This document shows, piece after piece, positions 49,592-61,089 of a DNA stretch of 64,000 nt. The DNA comes from Filobasidium wieringae (lineage: Eukaryota > Basidiomycota > Tremellomycetes > Filobasidiales > Filobasidiaceae). Numbering within the stretch: position 1 is the stretch's first letter; each line of letters opens with the position of its first letter. The position numbers and the translations under genes are program-made. The DNA lies in assembly GCA_001600055.1 (NCBI GenBank), contig BCIV01000018.1, positions 496,001 to 560,000 on the forward strand, given 5' to 3'. A model generated the notes under the pieces. That model did no database searches, was not told where the DNA came from, and worked only from the letters and a program-made list of their open reading frames with translations.

Positions 49592-52500
49592 TCATCCAGC
49601 CGCATCCCCGCTCAACCCCTCAGCAGCCATCACCTCGTTCAAATACGCTTCGGCCCAAGCGATATCAACAGGAAGCAAGTCTTGCTCCAGCACAGCTGGC
49701 ATTTGGTTGGTATTGACGACTTCGATCGGATTTTGTCCCGTCGATGGCGGTCCGCTTGTCAAGTTTGGATAGACGAATGTATAGTGGTAGTCCGAGGGCG
49801 AGTTGAATGTGCCGGTCAGACCGAAACCTACCACTGTATTGAGGATTCATCAATACAAGCCTTCTCTCGTAGCTGATACCGGAGAGTACTAACGATCATT
49901 CGACAACCACTGACGCGTATCATCCCTCCCGTCCCCTACCTCATCATCATACCTCTCCCCGATCTCCCCATCTGCGACCCCCGTCCCGCCCGCTTCAAGG
50001 GCCTCCGCTCTCTGCGTAAGCGCCCGATGAATGTAACTTACTCCCTTCCAGAACCCCTCAAGCGAAGTTAAAGTATCTACCAATCGATGATAGTTTGCGC
50101 TTGCCGTTGAGATCACATGCGCGCGTCCGGCGGAACGGGAGACATTCGTTCGACCGATGTCACCGGATTGACGAGTGGATTGTGCGACTTTGAGGTACAT
50201 TATGAGATGACAGAATTTTGGCTCGAAAAGATCTGGACTTACGGAAAGCGCGAGCGGCGGTATAGATTGGATAGTTGATCCATGGTTGTGAGATCGCTCT
50301 CGGGTCGATCTGGCAGTGATCGCACGTACAACCATGTTTCATCAGTACCGGTGTGCGGTGTCAATTCCACCACGAAACCTACCAACTCTGCAAAAGCTAC
50401 GATATCCAGAATACTCTTCGCCGAGCTCACTGAAATTTCCTTGCCATCGATATCTTCAGTGACGCTCGACCCGAAATGATCCGTCAGCAACAAAGAAGGG
50501 TCGTGCGCCAATATGATCAGCCTAGTAAAACATGATCAATATTGATGTCCTCATGGCTGTAGATCGGAAACAGAGCTGATATTTACGTATGAAACCAAAG
50601 CTAAAAACGAGTCAATAAACAGTTGGAAAAACACGCGGACCGAGCACACTCACATGCAGTAAAACAAACGCTCCTCCCCTATCAAGCGGTACGTACGCCT
50701 GAAAAGTGATCGTCTGGAAGTTCAACTCCGGGGGTAAACTCATATTGAAATCGTTCAATGCTAATTGAGTGGAATGTAGAGGGACTATATTCCCAGATCG
50801 ATCGGATTCGACCAAGATTCGAGATGTCTTGCTGACCAGTCCGAAGATCTCGACGAGATAAGGTAAAGGGTCGGGAAGATGTCGTCCGTTGGAGGCGATG
50901 AGAGGAGGGAACGCAGGGATGGAAGTACCTGGTAATTGGTACATCCCTGCTCTACCAGCTGCATAGTCAACTCAGCATGTTACGCAATGACAAGGATTCG
51001 CATTTCAAATAAGACGTACTGCCGATCTCCATGATAGCGTCCATCATGCTCAGGGACCAATGTAACCTCTGGCAACGCCACAACGATTCCGTATCTTGTG
51101 GATTCAGCAGTTGATCTTGCGGAACGCGATCCAGTCCTGCATTCGAATTTCATTGACCATAAGAACGTCGGCATCGATTTCATGTGGATGGGTCATCTCA
51201 CTGACCAAGATCCTGTGCCATCCTCATCGCCATCCCTGAATACCTACGAGAACTGTCAGCTCGACCAGGCTTGTTGAGTATTGCTCGAAATCATACGACG
51301 TACATCCAAAGTCCCTATCCCAAGACAACAATAATCACCAGTAAGCCTGAATCCCTTGCCCCGTAAAACCCATCGCACACACTCACACTATCCCTATCCG
51401 CCCCAAATTCGAACCAACTGATGATCAACAGAGTCTCCACCAACTCCAGAGTAGCCATAGCAAGTCTATGCCCTACGTCCGCCTTTGCTCTTGCCATCCA
51501 AGAATCCGCTGGAGATTTGATCCCTTCCCCCAAGCTCTCTAGGTACGTTTCGTCAGAATATATAGGAGAGTATCGGGCGGCTAGAGCACAGATGGCATTG
51601 ATTAGGAAAGAGGGACTGGATCCTATTTGATATGCGGTGGCAACGGGGGGCAGGGCGAGGGAAGGGAAGAAATAACCGAAATGACGGTGAAAGATGGGTA
51701 GGAGATGTTGTATTGCGCTTATATGCTTGATGATTCGTGACATTAACGCCTCTGTCGAATGGGAGTTGAACATCACGTGGAACTCACAGGTACATCCCCG
51801 TCCGGCTCTGGTTCTACGATAAGAGGAATGGATGAACCTTGTTCTGGAGAGACTGCCGGAATATTGGTCGGCGAAGATGGAACAGAAACATCACACCGGA
51901 CACGTTTGAATCCGGGTTCGATTGCGGTTGCACCACTACCGAATGGTTTGAAGCATTTACACGAGGATACAGGAGCGAGACATCAGGGAGAAGCATTGAT
52001 ATTGTGGTCGTGCAAAGTAATCAAGCATGAGTGTGAGGCGCATTGGAAAGGTAATCAGAGGACCGTGCTCACAAGTATCTGATCAAATCGGTACCAACCG
52101 GAACAGTGGCCATTAGTTTCATCCTCGATCGTAAGATTTTGTAGTACCCATCCTCACCTAAAATAAGGGATCCTTATCTTCGAAACGATTCGCCCTCCGC
52201 TCCTGACACTGACAGGTGAAGGTCCGTTCAAGTTGGATACGGTCGTGTTGAAATCATTCGCAGCGGAAGTGTAGCCAGTTATATCGTGAAGCTTGGTTGA
52301 GGCGTAGTCGGAAGCTGAAGTCTGGCCGGGGAATGAGGAATGGGTATTGATAGCAGGAGCGACATGTGAAGAGGTACTGGCTATGAGGTGATCTGGCAGT
52401 TTACCGGTACAGGAAGTAGGAGTAGTTTTCGACCGTTTATCTGACGAGGATTTTGGTTCCGATGATCCCGGGATATCATCACCCCCAGCGACATTCAGCT

Positions 52501-52771
52501 TATTCCGTTGATCTTGACCTTCTCCCTTTCTTTTCCTCTGCGAAGGTTGGGTCCAATGACAAACCTTGCCGGATTTCTGACACCCCGAGCAAGTAGGTTT
52601 CTCTCCTGAACATTTGATCTTCCTAGTACGACACTGAACGCATGCCATGTTTGTCCTGGTAGGTTGGTAGTTTTCTAGATCGATCGTGAAATGAGCTAGA
52701 CGAGCTTGCATCTCGGTCGGGAAGACGAGAGGTGTTCCCGTGGGAAGGACTTCCGAGGGGTCGTCGCCCAT
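49592..52771 (-). CDS. Zn2Cys6 transcription factor, putative cluster regulator
   Basis: Fungal binuclear-zinc regulator of 784 codons. Exons: 52771-52158, 52078-52073, 51935-51788, 51725-51387, 51314-51304, 51243-51206, 51136-51020, 50958-50654, 50600-50587, 50521-50349, 50296-50243, 50187-49894, 49833-49592. The zinc cluster (residues 44-71) reads C-x2-C-x6-C-x6-C-x2-C-x6-C in ACVQCRTRKIKCSGEKPTCSGCQKSGKVC. The fungal-specific regulatory domain follows: FRYFGATAIEPGFK, ALAARYSP, GLWMYSGMAMRMAQDLGLD, LWFHTLIILAHDPSLL and NYPIYTAARAF. Three exons are tiny (6, 11 and 14 nt), and each is required to rebuild one of these motifs. It is divergent from the dehydrogenase across 373 bp that contain the shared CGG-N12-CCG element, so it may regulate itself. 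No target family is known to me. Confidence 0.88.
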
Positions 52772-53144
52772 GTTTCCTGCCCCGGATTTCGCGGTGGGTA
52801 TTAACTTGTACGTTGTTACAGCCTCTACAAGGCTCAGCTAGTTCATAATCCTGAAAGCATTGAAGAATTTGGGAAAGAAACGGTTTGTGAACGTTTCCTT
52901 GTCGAGGCAGGAGATGACGGAAATAGATATGCGAAATGACAACATATGCGATCTGAAGCGGGACCATGCGTTTTATATGCGGGGCTCTCGGTGTTCGGAT
53001 TCAGGAACAACCGCGAGTTCATCGCTCAACTGGCGCCGGGATTGCGATTTAGATATAATTCCACGCTGCTCATCTTGGAACAACTCAAGGTCAAGCGGTT
53101 GGTTTCCTACCTGATACAACACATTTAGACTCATACAACACACC
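52772..53144. other. Divergent promoter, regulator / dehydrogenase
   Basis: 373 bp between two divergent ATGs, holding the cluster element at 52996-53013. No other gene is supported; the short open frames here lack domains. Confidence 0.6.
52996..53013 (-). promoter_or_regulatory. Cluster CGG-N12-CCG element, regulator/dehydrogenase promoter
   Basis: On the minus strand CGGTTGTTCCTGAATCCG. It lies 132 bp from the dehydrogenase ATG and 225 bp from the regulator ATG. The core TGA-W-TCCG and flanks match the copies at 49330, 58331 and 58408. Confidence 0.65.
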
Positions 53145-54302
53145 ATGCCTTCCGTAGAGAACGTCGCTCAAAAACTCTCAAACGGGTCTACCGCCGTTGA
53201 TCCTGCCGTCGCGGGTCAAAACGAAAACGCTAAACGTAAGTATTCATTGACACTGACGAGTCACCATCTTCGCAGCCCTGACTCGATATACATAGCCGCC
53301 CTCGCTCAGGTCAAAAGCGATGCTCTCTTCTCCCTCGCCAACCAAGGAATCATCGTAACAGGCGGAGCTCGAGGTCTAGGTCTCTGCGTGGCAACGGCTC
53401 TCCTCGAATCCCACGCCTCCCATGTCTATTGTGTCGATGTCCTAGACAGTCCCTCGAAAGAAGAATGGGCTATTGCCGAAAAGGTTGCAGCTCAGGGAGG
53501 TGCCAAGATCGACTACAGAAAATTGGATATCACGGATGAAGAGGCTGTGAAGAGGGTGATCAAGGGGATCTATGATGAATGTCAATACGATGTTTCGGGT
53601 TTCTTTGGAGCTGCTGGGATTCAGCAGATGGTACCTGCGCTTGATTATCCTGCCAAGGACTTTAGACGAATCATGGAAGTCAACGTCACTGGTAAGTCGC
53701 ATCTCCCATCTGAGAAAGCGTATCAGAACTCTAAAACCGTTCGTTTTCTTATTAGGTACTTTCTTGACCATCCAAGCTGCCGCAAACGAGATGAAGGAAC
53801 GCAACATTAAGGGTAGTATCGTAATGACCGCCTCCATGTCCGGTTCCATCGCCAACAAAGGTCAGTCCACTAGTCTAAGAATATAAGAACCATTTGACCG
53901 ATACTCTCCTATTCATGTTGGCGTACAGGATTGACTTGCCTGGCCTATAACACCTCCAAAGCGGCTTTGCTCCAGATGTGTAGGAGCGCTGCGGCCGAAT
54001 GGGGTCACTATGGGATCAGAGTAAACGTAAGTTAACTCTTCCTCTTCACTAAATTCGATACCCGTTGACAGTCATATCCCCCTTCTCAGACTCTCTCCCC
54101 GGGATACATCCGAACAGCCATGACGGACGGTCTCCTCGCAACCCGTCCCGACCTGGAGGAAGAATGGTTACGAGGAAGCATGCTCGAGCGTCTATCCACC
54201 CCCGATGAGTTCAGAGGCCCGGCGGTCTACCTCCTCAGTAGGGCTAGTAGTTTCATGACGGGAGCGGATCTGATTGTGGATGGAGGTCATACTGCTTTCT
54301 GA
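53145..54302 (+). CDS. Short-chain dehydrogenase/reductase, sugar-alcohol type
   Basis: Exons 53145-53235, 53296-53691, 53756-53860, 53929-54026 and 54090-54302 give 300 codons. A classical SDR: cofactor motif TGGARGLG (about 52-59), LDITDEEAV, GFFGAAGIQ, VNVTG, IVMTASMSGSIANKG, catalytic YNTSK (Tyr about 204, Lys about 208), RVNTLSPGYIRTAMT, and the end SFMTGADLIVDGGHTAF. The N-terminal extension of about 45 residues and the whole layout resemble fungal D-arabinitol/mannitol dehydrogenases and L-xylulose reductases, which interconvert ketoses and polyols. The exact substrate is inferred. Its start faces the regulator gene across a promoter bearing the shared element. Confidence 0.9.
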
Positions 54303-55436
54303 GGGAAATAGGATTTTGTAATATCGGCTATGGGTACTGTAATGATTAGCATGGGAATCGATTCTGGTATACTGGGAAACTCTATCATTGACTTGAACCG
54401 CCCTGAACAGGCGTTGTCAATCCGCGGCAAATACGTCCCGACATCACTCCTTGTAGTCGGACGCACCTCCTTCGGGCAATCCCAGCACTATGGAGCTACT
54501 TATCCTATGCCTATACTTGATATCGAACGCTTGTTGATGGATGCGTCCGACTATCCTCTATTCGATAACACAGCCCCTGTAGGGTTCCGATATTCTTGCA
54601 TGACACGATCGGTCGTTGACAAGCGTAGTAACGCGTAAATCGATATCTACAACATTGTGAAACATGCACGTCAAATGAAACACTTTCGATGGAATTTTGA
54701 CAATTGCAAGAAGCAGCGCTTCAAGATGATAAGCTGAACCATTGATCCCCCCCAATATTGTCATGTTCAGCATCTAAACAGATCACTCCTATTCTGACCC
54801 AAATGTCCTTTTTGCTGCAATGCAGTCTCTCCAACCTCTCTTCAATTTTAGAAATCGCCACTCATCTTGGCAGGTTGTTCCTCATCTCCTGATTGGCAAC
54901 GACCCATTCCGTGGAGACGCGCAAGTGCGTCGTGCTATGAATACACAGCGTCGCTTAGTCGATTGTCGACTGACACTGAAATCGCTCATCATCCATCCCT
55001 CGACAATCAGAATAAAATAAGATCTTATCAAAACGTTGATCTGTCATTGCCACTGGCAGTCAACAAATCAAGAGATGACGAGAATATGACAATAAAGAAC
55101 GAGATGGAAATAATGGCCAAAAGATTGGGCAGTCGTGACTGTGACTTTGAGACCCTCCATCTTGGACAGCTATGCGTTAACATGCATGGTTTCCGATGCC
55201 AACTTCTATCTCCCTCGATGTCCCAGAGTTTCTTCCCAAAAGAGCATACAAGGCAGAGAAGCTTCTGTGGATGTGTGCTCGATCCGTCCACTCCACAGCA
55301 ACCGCCATAAGAGCTCTACACCAAAACAGACTAGCGAAGAAAATATTGCAAGTTCACTTGAGCGCCATATAAACATACACCATATACTACATAACAACAT
55401 TGAATGGACGGTACTTGCTATCTGCTTCTAATCTAA
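54303..55436. other. Convergent intergenic region inside the cluster
   Basis: 1.13 kb between the 3' ends of the dehydrogenase (+) and the transketolase-like gene (-). Several open frames of 60-150 codons occur, but none has a recognisable domain or paired splice sites. I see no gene and no copy of the cluster element. Confidence 0.5.
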
Positions 55437-58192
55437 CTAGTGGGAGACGGTCCCGAGCAATAATTCCTCGAACTCGCCAACACGCGGTAAACGACCTGCT
55501 TCCTGCCATTTTGAGCCCCAACTATCAATTTTACGTGCCATATTATCTGGCCCAAATCCAAAGTACTCGTATAGCTGTTCTTGAGGAGCGGAGTGACCCT
55601 GATTTGCAGCGTACTTAATGACTGCAAGCGATATTGTCAACTGGCATGAAAGACTTACGAAAGTCTGCATGGAGAGGGAAGCATGCGCATATCGCGCCCA
55701 ACCGTAGGAAGCCCAAGCTTCAATTGCAACGATCAGCGAGGTGCTGGGGATCACCAGCTCTTTGTATCCGGCATCCTGAACGTCGAAATGCTTTTGCGAG
55801 GGCATCGAGACCACTCGGACGTTGTCAAATTTAGTCACCTTTTTGGCTGCGTCGATCGCTCGGGTCACCTCTGCTCCGGTCGACACGATAGTGAGATCGG
55901 GTTCATTCGACCCCTTGCTCCAGATGACATAAGCACCTCGAGCCACCTCGCTTCTATCGCTCCCTTCGAGAAGGGGTACCGGTTGACGACTGAGAGTGAA
56001 GATGCTTGGCGTATCGGAAGACTTGTCATCCAGTGCCAAGAGCCACATCCCCATACATTCCTCGGCGTCTGCAGGTCGAATCAAGTTGATATTCGGTAAA
56101 GCTCGGTAAAAGGTGGCCAAGGCGATTGGCTGATGGGTTGGACCTGGAATAATCAGAAGTCTCAATCAGCATAAGAACCAATCACCTGATTTGCCAGAAT
56201 ACCTCACCGTCTTCGCCGATACCGATAGAATCGTGAGTTGCAATGCCGATAAATCGCAACTTCTGCAGAGCCGCCATTCGCGCGGCGGGCGCGGCGTAAA
56301 TCCAAAACATAAAGAAGGTTGACATGATGCTAGATAGGGAATCGGGATCCGTCAGTTGGGGTCCCTTTGCGCTTTTCCTGACATTCATTACTTACGGAAT
56401 GAACATTCCCTTGTGGTAGGCGGCGATACCATTTCCAAGACCGACCATAGCAAACTCTCGAATACCATAACGAATTTGTCTGCCCGAATAGTCACCCAGA
56501 CCGGACTCGGGCTAAGTAAGGAACGATGAAGCACTTCAGGTACAGTCGACACAATCGATCAAAGGGATACTCACGTTTTGAAACTCCACTTGACCTGCGA
56601 AATTGACGAACGTCGATTCCAATAAATCGGCCGAACCCGCTACAAAGCTCTTGTTCTGCGGTACGAGCGCCTGTACCGCTATCCCGCTCGATTTCCTTGT
56701 AGGTTGAGCCGCACTGGGCAGGTTCTCTTTGCTGGGAAGAGCATCCCTCCATCCATCCGGTGCAAATCGTCCTTGCAGCCTCGCTTCGAACTCGGCGTTG
56801 AGCTCGGGATACTTTTCTGCGTACTGTTTCATAGTGGCGTTCCATTTGGACTGAGCTTCCGCCCCCTTTTGCTTGCACCCTTCGAAGTATTCGTACACTT
56901 TGGCAGGGACGTGGAATTTCTTGCTAGGATCGAAGTCGAGGGTTTCCTTGACGTAGGCGACCTCGTCTGGTCCCAATGCTTGACCATGAGCGGGACCCGA
57001 GTCGGCTTTTCGGGACGAGAATCCAATGACGGTTCGGATGTTTACCAGCGTGGGTTTTCCCTTCAAGCTCTTGGCTTTGTCAAATCCAGCAAGGATAGCA
57101 GCGAGCTACGAGAAGATGGACGAGATCAGTTGTGGAACCTCCGACCGACTATATCGAACACTCACGTCGTTTGATCCGTCATACACATCGACGACGTTCC
57201 ATCCTTGAGCAATGAGCTTAGCAGAGGTGTCCTCGGTGAAACAGTTGTCAATAGATCCGTCCACCGTGATTCGATTGTTATCGTACACGAGAATTAAGTT
57301 GTCCAGCCCGAGATGTCCAGCCAATGAGATCGCTAACAGATGTGACAAGCATAATGGACGAGTTAGGAATATTGTATACTGACACAAAAAGAGGAAGAAG
57401 AACTCACATTCTTGCCCGACACCTTCCTGGAGACATCCGTCACCGGTGAAACACCAGATCTTGTTATCAACGACCTTCAAATCGTCTTTGTTGTAAGTCG
57501 CTGCGAGTTGCTTGGAAGCAATAGCCATTCCGACGGCATTTGAGATACCCTGACCGAGTGGTCCGGTAGTCACTTCGATACCTAATGAAACGGAGGTACG
57601 AAATGGGTCAACAGGATGTGAGATCACTTCGAATGTAGGAGAGGATTACCTGGATATTCAATTTCGGGATGTCCAGCTGCCATTGATCCACTGGTAGCAG
57701 GAGAATGGTACATTCTGATCTGATCCAGAGTCCAAGCCTCGTATCCCGAGAAATGCAAGAAGAGGTATTGGAACAGGCACGCATGCCCGGCCGACAGAAC
57801 GAATCGATCTCGGTTGAACCAGTCGGGGTCAAGGGGGTTGTAGGTCATTTCGTATCGCCAAAGAGCGATTCCGATAGCCGCCGCTCCCATGACTGTTCCA
57901 GGATGTCCTCCCTTGTACTGCGGTGCGTGCTTGAGATCAGGATAAGACCAGACGAACCATGCCTTGTCTGTTGCTTACCTCCTGACATAGATCAGCAGCG
58001 AGACATCGGATGGTGTTCAGCACGATCTGTTCTTCTTTGGGCTGATAAAGAAAAGGTGAACACTGAGCTCCGGCGTCGTCTAGACCTTCAAGTCCAGACA
58101 CTCACTGAGGCGACCTTGTCGGTTGTATGGGCATCCTTCTGAATCGCGGTAGAGTGACCGTGTGAGAGCGCGTCTTCAGTTTTAGCGATCAT
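55437..58192 (-). CDS. Transketolase-family enzyme, dihydroxyacetone-synthase-like
   Basis: TPP enzyme of 724 codons. Exons: 58192-58106, 58041-57979, 57917-57650, 57581-57408, 57332-57166, 57105-56575, 56511-56396, 56329-56208, 56143-55659, 55598-55437. Motifs: [40 protein letters not shown], the TPP motif [23 protein letters not shown] (about 188-220), [69 protein letters not shown] and IRPADAEE. A usual transketolase reads HGAPLG and lacks the [19 protein letters not shown] style; here the loop reads PAHGQALG, as in fungal proteins annotated as dihydroxyacetone synthase (xylulose 5-phosphate + formaldehyde to glyceraldehyde 3-phosphate + dihydroxyacetone). It lacks a peroxisomal -SKL-type end (ends TVSH). 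The true donor/acceptor pair is unknown. Confidence 0.88.
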
Positions 58193-58330
58193 GTTAGGGA
58201 ATCGTGGATCTTGTGTGTGTGTGTAGAGTGTTTGGTATGAAGAGCTGCAGAGTTGGTTCAGATTGAATCATAAAGTCGGAGTTGCTACTTTATGAATCTG
58301 GAGCATCCACCTTGTTCACCTAATCAAGCG

Positions 58331-58348
58331 CGGCTGTTCCTGACTCCG
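58331..58348 (+). promoter_or_regulatory. Cluster CGG-N12-CCG element 1, transketolase-like/transporter promoter
   Basis: CGGCTGTTCCTGACTCCG, 139 bp from the transketolase-like ATG and 277 bp from the transporter ATG. Confidence 0.65.
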
Positions 58349-58407
58349 CAACGCGAACTCCGATCAGTTCATGATCACGTGATTGCGATCTATGCGGTAG
58401 TTGCGCT

Positions 58408-58425
58408 CGGTCGTGCCTGATTCCG
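58408..58425 (+). promoter_or_regulatory. Cluster CGG-N12-CCG element 2, transketolase-like/transporter promoter
   Basis: CGGTCGTGCCTGATTCCG, 60 bp beyond element 1 and 200 bp from the transporter ATG. It differs from the kinase-promoter copy at two positions. Confidence 0.65.
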
Positions 58426-58624
58426 CTCGGTGCCCCGTTGCAATCTCTCCCCCGCACACGATGATACCGAACCGAAAACTGTAAGCGATCGGCATGTGCT
58501 TCAGACCGCACGATTAGCATATATAGCTGACACCATATGTCCAACTAATGTTTCACTCACTTGAAGGATCCAGCACACCATAACACCACCTACTACTCAA
58601 CACATCCTCCGACACGACTTGAGG

Positions 58625-60585
58625 ATGTCTACTACCTTACTGAGAGGTCGCGCTGTAAACTGGGCTATCACTGCTTGTTGCGGTTCCGCCTTCTTGTGAG
58701 TTTTTATTCTACCTGACCACGCGCTTGCAACGCTGATGTATCCGAATTACGCCTACAGACTTTTCGGATATGATCAAGGAGTCATGTCTGGTCTCCTGAC
58801 TGGTCGAGCATTCACGAACCAGTTCCCTGAAATCGATACCACCGATAGTGGGACAGGCTCCGCTTCTCTGCAAGGAACTGTCGTGGCAATCTACGAAATC
58901 GGTTGTCTGTTCGGATCATTGTTCACTTTCTTTTATGGAGAGAGATTCGGTCGTCGAAGAACGATCATGCTGGGATGTACCGTCCTTATGATTGGAGCTG
59001 CGATCCAAACCGCTTCTTACGGTATACCGCAGGTGAGCCGCAGACGTCTGGAGTCCCGCTTTCAGACCTTGACTGATGGAAGAGTATTACTGACGTAGCT
59101 CATTGTGGGGCGTATCGTCACTGGTCTGGGTAACGGTATCAATACCTCAACCGTCCCCGTTTGGCATTCCGAAACCACTCGAGCTCACGCGCGAGGTCGA
59201 GCTCTTTGTATCGAATTGGCCATCAACATCTTCGGAGTGATGTCCGCCTACTGGATCGATTACGGAATGTCATTCGTCAACAGCCAAGCTCAGTTCAGGG
59301 TCCCTCTTGCCATTCAGATCCTATTCGCTATAGTGACGATAGGATTGATCTTCGTCTGTCCTGAATCTCCCAGGTGGTTGCTCAAGCACGGGTACGATGA
59401 GAAATCACGAGCGGTCTTGGATCAATTATCGCTTCACCAAGGACTCGATCGTGCCGAGCTCCTCGGCGCCGAGTTCAACGATATTCAAACGGCGTTGAAG
59501 GAAGAAGAGGCGGCTACGCTCAAGGACAAGAACGGGAAACCCGTCTCTGGCGTTCGAGCTTGCTTCACTAATGGCAAGGATAGGTATTTCTATCGTGTCA
59601 TGCTCGGTGTTGGTTCCCAGTTCATGCAACAGTGAGTGCTTTCTTGCTGCGGCGCGGTTCTTCTCTCCACGCCAGTCTTGCTGACCTGATTGTTATGCGT
59701 AGATTATGTGGTATCAACCTCATCACTTACTGTACGTTCCTCTCTTGCTTCATTCCAATCGCGACTGACCAAAACTCCTCTTCTCGTTCGGAAACTTCTC
59801 TTACAGATGCCCCTGTGATCTTCGAGCAATCTGTAGGGCTGAGCCACTCAGTTTCTCTTCTCCTATCCGGATTCAACGGGATTGCCTATTTCATCTCATC
59901 GCTCATCCCCATTTGGTTGATTGATCGAGTGGGAAGGAGAAAACTCATGCTCTTCGCCGCTATCGGTCAATGCGCTTGTATGGCTGTTCTCGCCGGTACC
60001 ACGTCAGTCACGGGGAAAGGTACGGGTATCATTGCCGCAACCATGCTCTTCTTGTTCAAGTGAGTCTCGTGACCCGCGCGATCAGTCGCTATAGTGCGCT
60101 GACTTGACGTGGACAGCTTCTTCTTCGCCGTCGGATTGCTCGCTATTCCTTGGTTACTTCCGTCCGAGTACGCTCCCTTGCCTATCAGAGCACCAGCTGC
60201 AGCTCTGGCTTCCGCAAGTAATTGGATCGTAAGTTCTCACATAGGATATTTCACGCAACCATCCTCACAACCTCACTTCCCGCTCTTGCTATAGTTCACA
60301 TTCCTGGTGGTCGAGATCACTCCCGTTTCCATCAGGACTATCGGGTACAAGACCTACATCTACTTCTGCGTCTTCAACGCCTGCTTCGTTCCCCTCATAT
60401 ACTTTGTCTACCCAGAGACGGCTCGACTCAGCTTGGAATCGATCGACCAACTGTTTACTGGACCGAAGGTCCTCTTGCATCTGGATCCGCGGGATGAGAT
60501 CGTGCATAACCGAGATAACGAGGAAACTTTCCCTCAGAATGATGATAAGGCCTATTTGGAGCATGCCGAGAGCGGTCGATCCTGA
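58625..60585 (+). CDS. MFS sugar transporter
   Basis: Exons 58625-58695, 58759-59032, 59099-59631, 59703-59731, 59807-60059, 60117-60228 and 60295-60585 give 520 codons. Sugar-porter signatures in order: LLFGYDQGVMSGLL (TM1), GERFGRRRTIMLG after TM2, GRIVTGLGNGINTSTVPVWHSE, PESPRWLLKHG at the end of TM6, QLCGINLITYYAPVIFE (TM7, rebuilt over introns 3 and 4), DRVGRRKLM, and the PETARLSLE end. Twelve membrane segments are expected, at the plasma membrane. Specificity (hexose, pentose or polyol) cannot be read. It is divergent from the transketolase-like gene and shares two CGG-N12-CCG elements, so it is probably the uptake component of the cluster. Confidence 0.93.
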
Positions 60586-61089
60586 TTTAACATCTGGGTA
60601 AACCGGGTCTGGCATCAAAAGAGGGCATCGAAGGAAAAGGTGGTTCTCAAAGAACAGGTTTGACGAATTTGTACTTGTTAGGTCGATAAAGGTTTATGGT
60701 TATGGTCCTTGTCTGTACGTCTCTCAAAAAGACCAGGCAAGAATGAACGATCGAAGAGTGAATTATGTAATAACATACAACAAAATGACCGGCATTTGCC
60801 AAATTACCACAAGGTCCCAATTCGCAGGCGATAAAAGAGGTCGATTCCGCTTTTTAGACTTCATATTTCTCTCAAAAGGTGAATGAAGAAAGTAAACTCA
60901 TCCGTCGTCGTGATCCGCAATTCGGTCCCATATCTCCCACTCCTGTCGACATGAAAGCATGGTATTCAGGTCGTGCTAGTGTATAGCCACAAAGGACGAG
61001 AAAAACGAGTCAGTCCGTGATCGAACCAGAACGACGATCATTCTCCTTTGACCCTCTACCCATCGAGACGCCAGCAGATATCAAAGATC
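60586..61089. other. Convergent intergenic region
   Basis: About 500 bp between the 3' ends of the transporter (+) and SPF30 (-). No gene is seen. It marks the right edge of the cluster. Confidence 0.5.

Larger units (their letters stand above)
58193..58624. other. Divergent promoter, transketolase-like / sugar transporter
   Basis: 432 bp between two divergent ATGs, holding two strong copies of the cluster element (58331 and 58408) and a short GT microsatellite (58212-58224). Confidence 0.65.

Noticed and set aside
54303..55436. A sixth cluster gene between the dehydrogenase and the transketolase-like gene
   Set aside because: Open frames here have no domains, poor codon character and no consistent splice sites.
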